Below the pieces are notes generated by a model, which worked only from the letters and a program-made list of their open reading frames with translations, was not told the origin of the DNA and made no database searches. Made by a program: the position numbers and the translations under genes. A DNA stretch of 64,000 nt from Pirellula sp. (GTDB taxonomy: Bacteria > Planctomycetota > Planctomycetia > Pirellulales > Pirellulaceae), in the NCBI GenBank assembly GCA_021300015.1, contig JAJTFB010000001.1, forward strand, positions 1-64,000, in the 5' to 3' direction. Shown piece by piece: positions 9,901-18,380 of the stretch. How positions within the stretch are numbered: position 1 is the first letter of the stretch; each line of letters begins with the position of its first letter.

Positions 9901-10393
9901 GCAACCAGCGTTTGACTTTGGGGATCAGGAGATCGGCTTCTTGGGGATCGAGCCCTGTCTGGCTTTGGACCCAGGCTTGGAAGTCCTGGATGTTGTCGCC
10001 ACGGTAGAGCAGAATCGCTTGTCCGACTTTTTCGATATTTGGGTCGGAGTCGGCAAACGCTTTGGCGGTTTTTTTTCCGCGAAGATTTCTGGCGATTGCA
10101 TCGACTTGTGAGATCGATGTGCATTGGACGAGGACATCGGCGACTGCATCGTTGAAGTGGCCATCTTTTTGGAGGCCGATGACGATTTGATCTTTATGAT
10201 CCGATAGGTTCGATTCGTAGACGACCGATCGTTTGAGGCGTGCGAGAGTTTTTCCATCGAGGCCACCGAGCTCATCGGGCCTGTAGGTCGCCAAATAGTT
10301 TGGCTCGAACCCTTGATGAAAAAGCTCGACTGGGAACCGCAGCTGCTCTTCTGGGAGCCGCATGTAACGAGCGATCGCGGGTAGATCTTTCAT
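6986..10393 (-). CDS. very large Tex-family protein with HhH and S1 domains
   Basis: The product (1135 residues from ATG 10393) follows the Tex order: a helical N-terminus, a YqgF/RNase H-like domain at about 407-507 (HRILMIDAVGQ), helix-hairpin-helix repeats at about 570-645 (RIPGMDDPTAKRL) and an S1 RNA-binding domain at about 882-955 (IANFGVFVELG). Ordinary Tex proteins have about 770 residues. The extra length comes from two Ala/Pro/Glu/Ser-rich linkers (about 200-265 and 715-820) and an Arg/Gly/Asn/Asp-rich tail after 955. Tex proteins bind RNA and associate with transcription complexes. The frame is open to 10552, but residues before the methionine at 10393 look non-coding. A small gene overlaps its 3' end. 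Confidence 0.85.
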   Translation of the reverse strand: MKDLPAIARYMRLPEEQLRFPVELFHQGFEPNYLATYRPDELGGLDGKTLARLKRSVVYESNLSDHKDQIVIGLQKDGHFNDAVADVLVQCTSISQVDAIARNLRGKKTAKAFADSDPNIEKVGQAILLYRGDNIQDFQAWVQSQTGLDPQEADLLIPKVKRWLQLLLSEDAQLMLSLQRTLLKNAIVSVKVLPEPSQTNNQPAEDLPPAQPPADSPIAETSAETSTEAVAQEISAPEITASEPPADPLGTTLESPEAIASFKSDRKKPREIRTKSLSDKQLSPRQRRRRWLRGILESYSKLRKPIRDLTPFQVLMLSRGLRSQIIQLQFQIDSKHLVQLCRDSLCPGRHPMHPLLMEVADTGLKEFLLPRLQQDVLAILEEDANQALIESAVEHLETVMLQRPVRGHRILMIDAVGQKTAAVSIVDAQGNLLMTGDIVCNSSKSDVVSQNVAQLGQWVHEHQVTLVALTNGHARRYLVHSVAELMKQSAEGSLFWTFADRQGADAFCTSRNSLVELPKISRRHRAAVWLAWKLQDPLRQILKIEPARLRLGSYQRELPQAELEAALQEAISSAITKAGVDMYHADIEVLKRIPGMDDPTAKRLVEERPKGNLNDRDALGKLLKESLSESRARQAIGFLRVYQSNNTLDGTIIHPEDYRLAERLVEHAQLPAPASAPEGWSKPDYDKIAAAIAAAQSMALDAPSSELVEAFGFDSHADEINPNFGVIESQSDASESPADAADESHAAVAPDAVATPTSQASETTETTEIPNTTESSATSENPEVAQIAEVPAALEESAQTPAPSETPPGATRTPVSMPEIPEKPMERPALAIDADKLARSWQVGRSKLLSVSRALQFPFADGRDFQYPVPLRSYVPTMERLEPGSMLSALVIGIANFGVFVELGPDCTGLIHISQLGPSFIEDAHQFVQVGDVIPVWVLHTDDKKKRVALTTRAPGSEIESNHRDTDNQRQQNDSRSRPDRQASPQDRRGPGRPNVAGGSSQPRGDRPNNNRPDNRGPDNRGPRPSGDSRGSYRKPDSNRRSNSGQGYSENSEGRSNRQVKISRPVPEKPITEAMQQGKEPLRSFGDLMQYLKKGPNTPETPPPPSSPADPNPSNETPSGTPEGANNPNPGTDDV

Positions 10394-10776
10394 AGCCGAT
10401 TGGTGGGAGTCGTTTGTAGGGGCAGTCAATGCCTTATGAAGGTCGATACAAGTCAATCCTGGACCGTAACCTGGGACAGAAATCCGCCACGAGAACCGCA
10501 ATCGCCAAGTGGGGGAACTTGGGAATCTAGGGCAGAGGGGGGTAGTTGTCAAGCATTAGGCGAAAGCCGATTGGGGGATTCTCGTAGCCACTCATTTTAC
10601 CTGTCTTGCCAACCCCGCGAACGATTCGGCTTTTGGGGATCTTTTTTGCTCAAGTGAACTTAGAATTTCAGTCGATAATAAAGGGGAGCACGGAGCGGCA
10701 GGGGACGCCGGTATCCGGGCTTGAAATGACAACATTTGCTATTTGTTTTTCGCTTTTCATTAGAAATCCAGTCCCC
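10394..10776. other. 383-bp divergent intergenic region
   Basis: This separates the minus-strand Tex-like gene from a plus-strand small hypothetical gene. It should hold both promoters, but I see no convincing pair of -35 and -10 boxes; GATAATAAA near 10674-10682 is the only AT-rich -10-like stretch on the plus strand. No tRNA, terminator or strong inverted repeat is visible. Confidence 0.5.
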
Positions 10777-11151
10777 ATGACACCATCTGCTCCTGCGTCC
10801 AGTCTGGTCGATTCGATCCACGCAAGCATTCTTACCGTCGAGCCAGCGGCTCCGGGTTCCTTCACTCTCTCGCGTCCAGCGGATGCTCTTCGGTCGGTAA
10901 GCAACACCCGATTAGCTGTTTCCGGGGTTGCTTCTACGGGGGGACTTGGGTCGGAGCCCTCGTCGTTGGAGTCGCGTGCTCGCGTTCCGATGTCGGATTT
11001 GCTCGATGCTTTCAAGGCCTGTTTAGCGTACGACTTAGCTTGGATCGAGGATTTCAGTGACGATGATGTGGAGATCTCTCAAGACCTCTTTGGAGTCTTG
11101 CAGGCGTTTGCGGAGCTTCGGCGTCAATCGGCCGATGAGGCCCAAGGTTAA
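10777..11151 (+). CDS. small hypothetical protein
   Basis: The 124-residue frame from ATG 10777 begins MTPSAPASSL. Its first 70 residues are Ser/Ala/Thr-rich and probably disordered. A helical C-terminus follows with the acidic stretch EDFSDDDVEISQDL and FAELRRQ. No family is recognised. The frame is open upstream to 10606, but that part does not look like protein. The stop overlaps the end of the convergent SRAP gene by 4 bp. Support is the open frame, plausible composition and a sensible place between neighbours. Confidence 0.5.
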   Translation: MTPSAPASSLVDSIHASILTVEPAAPGSFTLSRPADALRSVSNTRLAVSGVASTGGLGSEPSSLESRARVPMSDLLDAFKACLAYDLAWIEDFSDDDVEISQDLFGVLQAFAELRRQSADEAQG

Positions 11152-11918
11152 AACAGGCCCTCAGGGTGACCGATGGCTTGGGGCTCGATAAGCTCTGGGC
11201 CTTGGTTTCGAGCCGAGTTGACTTTGCTCGAGACTTGAGTCGACTCGAGGGTTCCTTCGATGGCCGGACCGACAAGGTCGCTGATGGATTTCCAGCTTGC
11301 ATCGGCCGAGAGCCATCGGTGCACATCGAGCGGATGATTGAGAATCAAAGGCATTCGATCGTGGACAGCGGAGGTATCCAGGCCGGCATGGGTCGTGATG
11401 ATGCTCGTCGAGAGGAACGCCTGAGAGCTTGCCGTCGGGTCTTGGATTTTGGAGTTGGATGTCCACAAACTTGCCAGGGCCAGGGGTTGATCGTCTCGTC
11501 GGTGGATCCAATGGGCTTCTTTGATCGGTTTGGCTTTTGGGCCAGGGAGCGTCTTCCATTCGTAGTAGCCATCGGCGATGAGGATGCAACGTCCGTGGTC
11601 GATCAGGGGCCGATAGGACGGTTTCTCTTCGATCGTCTCGCAGCGGGCATTGATCATGCTATAGGCGATTTTTGGCGAATCGGCCCAAGCAGGAACAAGG
11701 CCCCAGCGCATGGCTTCAATTTTCGGTTCGGCGTTGGGAGAAAATTGCCGAATGACCAGGACATCTTGGGTCGGAGCGATGTTGTAGCGAGCTTGGAAAA
11801 GCTCGGATCGCTCGTCGGCTAGGCCTGCGATTCGGGCCGGCCACAGGTCCCTGTAGGCGGGGAAAAGCTCGGCGAGCCAATCGAGCAGCGAGGTGAAAAG
11901 GGTCAGTCTTCCGCACAT
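11148..11918 (-). CDS. SOS response-associated peptidase family protein (SRAP/YedK)
   Basis: The 256-residue protein starts MCGR, so Cys2 becomes the N-terminal nucleophile after methionine removal, as in YedK/HMCES. Other family landmarks are ARYNIAPTQ, RWGLVPAWA, NARCET, ADGYYEW with the catalytic Glu, and HDRMPLIL with the catalytic His. SRAP proteins crosslink covalently to abasic sites in single-stranded DNA and protect them. The start must be the ATG at 11918 because Cys2 is essential. The frame runs upstream through a 15-bp tandem repeat into the end of the preceding gene, which would add an AQSKP-type repeat and destroy Cys2. Confidence 0.92.
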   Translation of the reverse strand: MCGRLTLFTSLLDWLAELFPAYRDLWPARIAGLADERSELFQARYNIAPTQDVLVIRQFSPNAEPKIEAMRWGLVPAWADSPKIAYSMINARCETIEEKPSYRPLIDHGRCILIADGYYEWKTLPGPKAKPIKEAHWIHRRDDQPLALASLWTSNSKIQDPTASSQAFLSTSIITTHAGLDTSAVHDRMPLILNHPLDVHRWLSADASWKSISDLVGPAIEGTLESTQVSSKVNSARNQGPELIEPQAIGHPEGLF

Positions 11919-11924
11919 GATCGG

Positions 11925-11984
11925 CTTACTCTGGGCTGGCTTACTCTGGGCTGGCTTACTCTGGGCTGGCTTACTCTGGGCTGA
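11925..11984. repeat. 15-bp tandem repeat, four copies, between two minus-strand genes
   Basis: Four copies of CTTACTCTGGGCTGG begin at 11925, 11940, 11955 and 11970; only the last base of the last copy differs. The copy at 11970-11984 contains the last codons and the TAA of the upstream 658-residue gene. The array therefore looks like a duplicated gene end that now forms the leader of the SRAP gene. Near-perfect identity points to recent slippage. Confidence 0.95.
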
Positions 11985-13947
11985 CCTCGACCAATGGTTC
12001 GTAGGTCCCATCGTCGCGGAGGAATCGGCCGGCGTAGAACTCCATGCCTAGGTGCAGGCCCATGAGGGTGCGGCGAGAGCAGGGCGCTAAGGAGCGGTAG
12101 AAGACCCATTGGTCGTCGTCGATCTGCACGCGGCAGCCTTGGGCGATATCGTCGGAAACCTTGTGTAGATTTTCGGCGACGGTGAGTGCTCGCCAAGTGA
12201 ATTTTGGGGAGCGGCTTTTGGATCCGACGGCCAGGAGCATCGAGCTGAGGAGTCGTGTTCGGGTGGTGCGTGCTTCGAGGGTGACTTTGCCATCCTGGCC
12301 GCTGAGGGATCCTTGGGTGCTCCCGCGTCGCCACTCGGGGAGGCTCAGAGGCAAAAGCAGTGCGACGGTTTCGGATCGATCCTCACCGGTGCTCTCGTCA
12401 TGGAAGTGCCTTTCGATTCGACCTTCGTTGCTTTTGGCTTGTGGGACAAAGCTTGCAGCAGCATCGAGGGTCCAAGTCGAGGTGGTCTTCCAGTCGGCCT
12501 TGAGGTCCTCGGGGTTTCCCAGCAGGGAGTCTGCCATGTAGACCATTGCTTCGTGTCGCATGAGCATGACTTGGCGGTAGATCGTGCAAGTCCCTTCGAG
12601 GTCGCATTCGAGTTCTAGGTAATCGACATCGTCGTCGGAGAACCAGCAGACTTCGTTCCAAGCCACATCGATATTGACGGGTTTGCCGCGGTATTCAAGG
12701 CCGATATCCCAGTCGCCCGAGAGGATTCGGTTGCCGGCCTCATCGCACAGATCCAGCCAGATCGAATCGCGGGAGAAGTCGATAGCGAGTTGGCAGTCTT
12801 TTTTGCGCCAATTTCGGCGCATCGAGACCAGTTGGTTGTTTTCCCAGTAGTGGCTGGGGTTCGGAAGCCTTGCGTCGTTGGTTTTGTCTTTGCGAAGTTT
12901 CGCCGGTTTGAAACCTTGTCCTTTTCCGATTTCATCGGGCAGTGCGACGGCCGTGGCGAGCTGAACTTTTTTATGTTCCTTGCACAGCTTCATCAGCGAC
13001 GCCCAGAACTCTGGCTCGTAGCGACTGGCATCGGTCTGATCGAGCATGGCATGACCGGTGGGGTCGGTCAGGTGCAGCATGATCGATTGAAGTTTGGCTA
13101 GGCCCCGACGTTGTGGGGGATACCATTTGCGGGCTCCGACGTTGTCTGCAGCCCAACGGCTGCGGATCAACGAGGCGACGAAGGCTCTGAGGTCTTGAGC
13201 GCCGAAGGCCAGGAGGTTTTGGGGGTCTTCGGCAGTCTGTTCGATCAACAGAGCGAGTCGGTTGAGGGTTTCGCTGACGATGCGATCTTTGCCTCCCAGG
13301 TGCGACATCTGCTTGGCTAGCGCCAGGGGGACTTCGCAAGCCCAGATCACCCATGGGAAGAGACCTTCGGATGGGCCTTGTTCCCAAGCTCGATCGACTT
13401 GGGTGAGTGTCGACTGGAGGACTTCGAGCCACAGAGCCGGCGGGATATCTCGGCCGACTTCGGGAAGGGCGTAGAGCCATCCGGTGGCAGTCAGTGCCAC
13501 GTAGGGGTCATAGCTGGATTTGGGGAGTTGCTGGGTGATCCAATTGCCGATTTTGGTCGCTTGTGCGACCTGCTGAGCCCGGATCTCATCGGGCACGGCC
13601 TGAGCTTGCTTGGAGCGTTTGGTTTTCCGCAAGTGGGTTTCGAGGCTGTAGCCGAAGGGCTCTTCGCCGAAGGCATCGACGAGGTCTTGGAGGAACTCTC
13701 GATGGGCCGGTTTAGCCACTTCCCAGTTGCCGATCCCCCAGAGCATGGCCTGGAGGTATTGGTGGATTGGAAAGTCGGACGGCTTGTGCTTGGATTTTTT
13801 CGTCTCGACGGGCAGGGAACTTTGCAGCATAGCCACGTTGTCGACGCAAAGCTTTTCGAGCCATTGGATGGCCGATTGATTGTCTGCATCGCCAAGGGTC
13901 TCGTCTTTGGCGCGGTTTGCACGATGCTTGGGCTTTACCCAGTCCAT
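11971..13947 (-). CDS. large hypothetical protein
   Basis: From the ATG at 13947 the product has 658 residues and no signal peptide. The N-terminal half is helical with charged segments. The C-terminal half looks beta-rich, with many acidic residues (FSDDDVDYLELECDLEG) and a final block FYRSLAPCSRR. No family is recognised. A weak likeness in layout to heparinase-type proteins (helical toroid then beta sandwich) is only an impression. The frame is open to 14031, but the added residues are not protein-like. The stop lies in the 15-bp tandem repeat before the SRAP gene. Confidence 0.7.
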   Translation of the reverse strand: MDWVKPKHRANRAKDETLGDADNQSAIQWLEKLCVDNVAMLQSSLPVETKKSKHKPSDFPIHQYLQAMLWGIGNWEVAKPAHREFLQDLVDAFGEEPFGYSLETHLRKTKRSKQAQAVPDEIRAQQVAQATKIGNWITQQLPKSSYDPYVALTATGWLYALPEVGRDIPPALWLEVLQSTLTQVDRAWEQGPSEGLFPWVIWACEVPLALAKQMSHLGGKDRIVSETLNRLALLIEQTAEDPQNLLAFGAQDLRAFVASLIRSRWAADNVGARKWYPPQRRGLAKLQSIMLHLTDPTGHAMLDQTDASRYEPEFWASLMKLCKEHKKVQLATAVALPDEIGKGQGFKPAKLRKDKTNDARLPNPSHYWENNQLVSMRRNWRKKDCQLAIDFSRDSIWLDLCDEAGNRILSGDWDIGLEYRGKPVNIDVAWNEVCWFSDDDVDYLELECDLEGTCTIYRQVMLMRHEAMVYMADSLLGNPEDLKADWKTTSTWTLDAAASFVPQAKSNEGRIERHFHDESTGEDRSETVALLLPLSLPEWRRGSTQGSLSGQDGKVTLEARTTRTRLLSSMLLAVGSKSRSPKFTWRALTVAENLHKVSDDIAQGCRVQIDDDQWVFYRSLAPCSRRTLMGLHLGMEFYAGRFLRDDGTYEPLVEVSPE

Positions 13948-14133
13948 AGGATCTCGTCCAACGAAGAAAAACGTGTTAGTATATCGGGCGACAACAAGGC
14001 CCAATTGTTGTTCCAGAAATTTCAGATGCAAGATTCATTTCGGATGATTCCTGGAATCGACAGCCCCCCTACTTGGGTGCACCATTGCCGAAAGAACCTC
14101 TGTTGTATGTTGACAATCCTAGGTGTTTATCTG

Positions 14134-15030
14134 ATGTTCAAACGATCCAAGGTCGTCTTGTCGACAATCTTTACACTTTTTTTCTTTGCATGGCTCGGAA
14201 CCTTTCGATGCGGCTTGGTCCTCGGCCAGGACGAAGGCTGGGTAGAGCAGCCCGAAATCCTCAAACGCATCGAGAAGGGCTTCCTCGATCCTCCCGAATG
14301 CAAGAAGGTGGTCGAGGACGGTAGGATCTGGATCCATCGCGACGAACAAGCGGTGATCGTCGATGGTTATATTTGCCAACGCAACGCTCCTCTGGAGATG
14401 TTCGCTTGCCCCATAGGCACCAAAGAGCACGAGTCGATCGTCGCGGTGTTTGCCAAATCTCGATTCGTCCATGCATCGCTTTTGGCCGTCGGGGGCTCTC
14501 CGGGTAAGCCCGTTGCGTTCGAGCCCAAATTCACCCCAGCTAGCGGCACGACGGTTCGCGTCTATGCGCTCTGGCACGACGAAAAAGGGGAGACTCAAGC
14601 GATCCTGGCACAGAACTGGATCCGTCAGACCGGCACCAAAAAACCGATGCTTTGGGACTGGGTCTTTGCCGGCAGCAAAATCTACAAGGACCCCGACACT
14701 GGAAATGAATCGTATTTGGGCGACGGAGGCGAACTCGTCAGCGTGGCGAACTTCATGACCTCAACGCTCGATGTGGCCGTCAAAAGCGATGCGGCCAACT
14801 CCGGGTTGGTCTTCGAAGCTTACACCGATAAAATCCCAAAACGCTTTACTCCGATCCGCTTGGTTATGGTCCTGAGCGACCAGGCTCCTTATTCGAACGA
14901 CCAAGCGAAACCAGACCCAAACAAAGAGAAAACCCAGACCGACGAGAAGGACCAAGTCGAATTGCCCAAGCACCTTACCGAACCGGTCCCGAAGCGACTC
15001 CTGGAATTCCTGCCACCGAAGAAGTCTTGA
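14134..15030 (+). CDS. secreted YdjY-domain protein
   Basis: The 298-residue product begins with a basic start and a hydrophobic segment (about 8-30), consistent with a signal peptide cut near GLVLGQ. The body has YdjY-type features: IHRDEQAVIVDGYIC, APLEMFACP and GTKEHESIVA. YdjY proteins are common in planctomycetes and of unknown function, probably periplasmic. The tail after about residue 245 is Lys/Asp/Pro-rich. An in-frame ATG at 14107 would lengthen the N-terminus by nine residues. pyrF follows after 1 bp, so the two are co-transcribed. Confidence 0.75.
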   Translation: MFKRSKVVLSTIFTLFFFAWLGTFRCGLVLGQDEGWVEQPEILKRIEKGFLDPPECKKVVEDGRIWIHRDEQAVIVDGYICQRNAPLEMFACPIGTKEHESIVAVFAKSRFVHASLLAVGGSPGKPVAFEPKFTPASGTTVRVYALWHDEKGETQAILAQNWIRQTGTKKPMLWDWVFAGSKIYKDPDTGNESYLGDGGELVSVANFMTSTLDVAVKSDAANSGLVFEAYTDKIPKRFTPIRLVMVLSDQAPYSNDQAKPDPNKEKTQTDEKDQVELPKHLTEPVPKRLLEFLPPKKS

Positions 15031-15031
15031 T

Positions 15032-15949
15032 ATGATCCCGTTTGGACAGCGACTGGCCCTAGCCGTAAGTCAAAAGAAGAATCCGGTGTGCGTGGGGATC
15101 GACCCCCGCGCAAGTTCCTTGCCCGAGTCGCTCAAGCCCAAGTCTGGAGCAAGCCCGGAGTCGATCATCGAATCGATCGAGAAATTCTGTTTCGAGATTG
15201 TCGATACAGTGGCAGACTTGGTACCGATCGTCAAACCTCAATCCGCATTCTTCGAGGAACTAGGCCCCTTGGGGATGCTTGCCCTGCACCGAATCGTGCG
15301 CTACGCGAGCCAGCGAGGACTGCTCGTGGTCATGGATGCCAAGCGCGGGGATATCGGCACAACCGCCGTGGCCTACGCAAACGCGTATTTGGGCGCCGGA
15401 GCACCGGGCAGTCCTGCCTACAGCCCCTGGGGTGCTGACGCCTTGACGATCAACCCGTATTTAGGTGCCGATACCCTTGAACCTTTTACCCAGCGCTGTG
15501 CATCGAGTGGCTCTGGGGTCTTTGTCTTGGTCAAGACCTCGAACCCCGGCAGCAGTTTCTTGCAGGATCAGCCGCTCGAAGACGGTCGAACGGTAAGCCA
15601 GAAGGTTGCCGACACCGTCGAGTCGTTGTCGTTTGCGACGCGCGGTGAACTAGGTTACGGCGATATCGGAGCGGTCGTCGGGGCGACTTATCCCAAACAG
15701 CTCGAAGAGATGCGCACCCGAATGCCTAGCACCTGGATCCTCATACCCGGGTATGGGGCGCAAGGGGGATCGGCCCAGGACGTCAAGCTCGGGCTCGATA
15801 CGCGAGGGCTAGGGGCCATTGTCAACAGCTCGCGAGGCATCATCTTCGCCTACGAACAGACTCGCTACCAGACTTCTCCCTACCAAGCCACCCGTTGGAC
15901 CGAATCGGTGCGCAAGGCGACTTTGGACATGATCGAAGCCCTCAGCTAA
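15032..15949 (+). CDS. pyrF: orotidine-5'-phosphate decarboxylase
   Basis: This 305-residue enzyme converts orotidine monophosphate to UMP, the last step of de novo pyrimidine synthesis. The active-site signature MDAKRGDIGTTA is present at about 107-118, with the charged Asp-Lys-Asp network. The long form with VGIDPR at the N-terminus and VGATYP / LIPGYGAQGG in the phosphate site matches the type 2 family. It starts 1 bp after the YdjY gene stop. Confidence 0.95.
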   Translation: MIPFGQRLALAVSQKKNPVCVGIDPRASSLPESLKPKSGASPESIIESIEKFCFEIVDTVADLVPIVKPQSAFFEELGPLGMLALHRIVRYASQRGLLVVMDAKRGDIGTTAVAYANAYLGAGAPGSPAYSPWGADALTINPYLGADTLEPFTQRCASSGSGVFVLVKTSNPGSSFLQDQPLEDGRTVSQKVADTVESLSFATRGELGYGDIGAVVGATYPKQLEEMRTRMPSTWILIPGYGAQGGSAQDVKLGLDTRGLGAIVNSSRGIIFAYEQTRYQTSPYQATRWTESVRKATLDMIEALS

Positions 15950-15959
15950 GATTGCCGGG

Positions 15960-16415
15960 CTAGAACCATTCCTTCTTCTCGACCGCATAGGTTTGATAGA
16001 AATCGTCCTGAGATTTCGTCAGGTACAGGACTCCTTCGATCAGTCCGATCAACCCCATGATGGCCGGTCCGAAAAGGGGAAGGATCAAGCAAGGACCGAC
16101 GACGAGTCCCGAGAGGCTCACGGCCAGCATGATCAGACCGGCGTTGTTGAGGCCCAGGATGAACTTGTGAACGCCAAAGCCACCGAGGAGAATTCCGCAG
16201 ATTCCAGCGGAGAGTTTTTTGTCGACGAAATCCCGGTATTCCGGATCCATCCCGCCCTGGTTAGAAGAGTCCAAGGACGACGGGGCAGCCGTCTTTGCCA
16301 TCGGGACCGGAACGAGAAACCTCCCTTGGCAAATCGAGCACTCGCTGATTTCTCCAGCTCGCGATGGATGGACCGATAGGATGGCTTGGCAGTGGGGGCA
16401 ATTCAGTTGCAACAT
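15960..16415 (-). CDS. zinc-ribbon plus TM2-domain membrane protein
   Basis: The 151-residue protein starts with a Cys-x2-Cys ... Cys-x2-Cys zinc ribbon (CPHCQ, CSICQ) followed by a linker. A TM2 domain begins near residue 70: a charged DKKLSAGICGILLGGFG-type helix, a short turn with HKFILG, then a second hydrophobic stretch. TM2 proteins sit in the inner membrane; their function is unknown. The zinc ribbon in front is a common planctomycete arrangement. The gene is convergent with pyrF. Confidence 0.82.
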   Translation of the reverse strand: MLQLNCPHCQAILSVHPSRAGEISECSICQGRFLVPVPMAKTAAPSSLDSSNQGGMDPEYRDFVDKKLSAGICGILLGGFGVHKFILGLNNAGLIMLAVSLSGLVVGPCLILPLFGPAIMGLIGLIEGVLYLTKSQDDFYQTYAVEKKEWF

Positions 16416-16652
16416 AGGGACCGTCTAGTTTAGCGTAACGGTGCTTTGTGGACTCTGATGGCATGTCGTTTTTCGAGGTCGGATCTTGGATGATTTTCTT
16501 TTTTTTTGAGAAGTTGTCCTCGGGAGTGCGAGGGTCGATGAGGATCTTGCAACGCACCACCCGAATCGATACCCTGAAACCCGCTCGGAAGAGTCCGACG
16601 GATCCCGCCAAGGGCCTAGCACCATTCGCCAACAGCACACGCGAGCCGATCG

Positions 16653-18380
16653 ATGAAACACCGGATGAATTCGCCGTCAGGGTCTTGGGGTTGGGTTTGG
16701 CTCAAGCGGCTGAGTCTATTGGGAATGCAGGCAGCCGCGTGCTTGGCGGCGGCCTATTGGGATCTGGATCGCGAGCTCTATGCGCAGCAGACAGCCGGTG
16801 CGCAGCAGGCAGCCAGTACCAAGCCGGCGGTGATATTGGTTCGGCCCGAGCAATGGTCTGAGTCGCTCGATGAGTGGAAGGCTTACAGGAGTGGGCAGTA
16901 CCGATTCATCGAGGTCGACTCGGTCCCGAGTGCCAAGGAGTTGCGCAAGCGGATCGCGGTGGCAGCATCCGATGCCGGCTCGCCTCCTGCGGCCCTGGTG
17001 CTCTGCGGGGATGCGGCCCTTGAGGTCTCACCGAATCGATGGCGCGCTCTGACCCCTGGTATGCTCATCGACACCCAAATACGGCTCGGGGAGACGACGA
17101 CCCAAGAGCTCTGTACCGATTCGCTTTACGGGGATTTCAACGACGATGGTTGTCCGGATCTGGCCATCGGACGGCTTCCGGCCAAGACTCCCGAGGAACT
17201 AGCCAGGATGCTGCGACGAAGCATTGACTACGAAGCGATCGGACCTGGGCCATGGAATGACATGGTCCATGTGACTGCCGGGGTCGGAGGTTTTGGCTTT
17301 CTGGCCGATGCGGCGATTGAAACCGTAACGCGAAGGTTCCTGACCGAGGGGATACCGGCTCACTTTCATATGAACGTGACGGTTGCTAGTTGCACGAGTA
17401 CTTACTGTCCCAACCCATGGAAGCTTCGGGATGCTTATATCGATAGGATCAATCAAGGAGGGCTATTTTGGGTTTACATCGGGCATGGCCAGGTCAACGA
17501 ACTCGATCATTACTTGGTGGCCGATCAATGGTTGCCGATCGGTCAGCCGGCCGACGCATCGAAATTTCGTTGCCCGACGCGTCCCCCGATCGCGTTGATG
17601 CTAGCGTGTTTTACCGGAGCCTACGACGCGCGGGTCGATTGCTTTTCCGAGCATTTGTTGGCGCAGCCACAAGGTCCGATCGCGGTGATAGGTGGATCGC
17701 GCGTGACGATGCCTTATGGCCTGAGCCAATTCGCAAGCGAGCTGATCAACGGATGTTTTCGGGATCGCGTCCCAACACTCGGCGAATTGGTCTTTGAGGC
17801 CAAGCGTCGCGTATGGATCGACGACGAGGAGAGCGCAAGTTCGATGAAGCAAGCCGAGGGTTTTGATGTGCGCAAGCGTTATCGTAAGATCGTCACCGAC
17901 ATGGCACAGGCCTTGAACCCGAGCGATCATGATCTGACTCTCGAACGACGCGAGCATGTCCGCTTGATGAACCTGCTGGGCGATCCGCTCCTGAAGATCC
18001 CTTATCCTGCCCCGCTGGATCTCAAGGTGCCGAGCAAAGGAACCAGTGGGGAGTCGGTTGCGATAGAGGGTCACTCGGGGATCGCCGGGCGATTGGTGGT
18101 CGAATTGGCCATGGCACGCGATCGGGTTCCAGATAACGCCGTGGCCTTGCGATCGTATCGAGGAACCCAAGAGGACCATCAGCAGATGGATTTGAATTAT
18201 CAGGCCAGCAATCAATTGGTGGTGCATCGCATGGAGCGATCGATCGAGTCGGGTGGTTTCGAGATCGATTTTCCGATCCCTGAAAACTGCACTGGGCGTT
18301 ACGTGCTCAGCGCGTATGTCTATGGGGACCGCGACTGGAGTGTTGGAGCCGAAAAGATAGCGATTCGGAAGCCACAATGA
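16653..18380 (+). CDS. C25-type (gingipain-like) cysteine peptidase domain protein, exported
   Basis: The 575-residue protein has a hydrophobic N-terminal stretch (about 18-36) ending LYAQQ, consistent with export. The central region follows the C25 plan: DFNDDGCPDLAIGRLPA, then YIGHGQ carrying the likely catalytic His and ACFTGA carrying the likely catalytic Cys, then GPIAVIGGSR. The last 130 residues look like a beta-sandwich domain. C25 peptidases process surface or secreted proteins. No propeptide or sorting domain is evident. The stop overlaps the start of the rRNA/tRNA methyltransferase gene as ATGA. Confidence 0.8.
   Translation: MKHRMNSPSGSWGWVWLKRLSLLGMQAAACLAAAYWDLDRELYAQQTAGAQQAASTKPAVILVRPEQWSESLDEWKAYRSGQYRFIEVDSVPSAKELRKRIAVAASDAGSPPAALVLCGDAALEVSPNRWRALTPGMLIDTQIRLGETTTQELCTDSLYGDFNDDGCPDLAIGRLPAKTPEELARMLRRSIDYEAIGPGPWNDMVHVTAGVGGFGFLADAAIETVTRRFLTEGIPAHFHMNVTVASCTSTYCPNPWKLRDAYIDRINQGGLFWVYIGHGQVNELDHYLVADQWLPIGQPADASKFRCPTRPPIALMLACFTGAYDARVDCFSEHLLAQPQGPIAVIGGSRVTMPYGLSQFASELINGCFRDRVPTLGELVFEAKRRVWIDDEESASSMKQAEGFDVRKRYRKIVTDMAQALNPSDHDLTLERREHVRLMNLLGDPLLKIPYPAPLDLKVPSKGTSGESVAIEGHSGIAGRLVVELAMARDRVPDNAVALRSYRGTQEDHQQMDLNYQASNQLVVHRMERSIESGGFEIDFPIPENCTGRYVLSAYVYGDRDWSVGAEKIAIRKPQ

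Noticed and set aside
13378-14133. N-terminal extension of the YdjY-domain gene
   Set aside because: The frame is open but antisense to the 658-residue gene; the signal peptide fixes the start at 14134.
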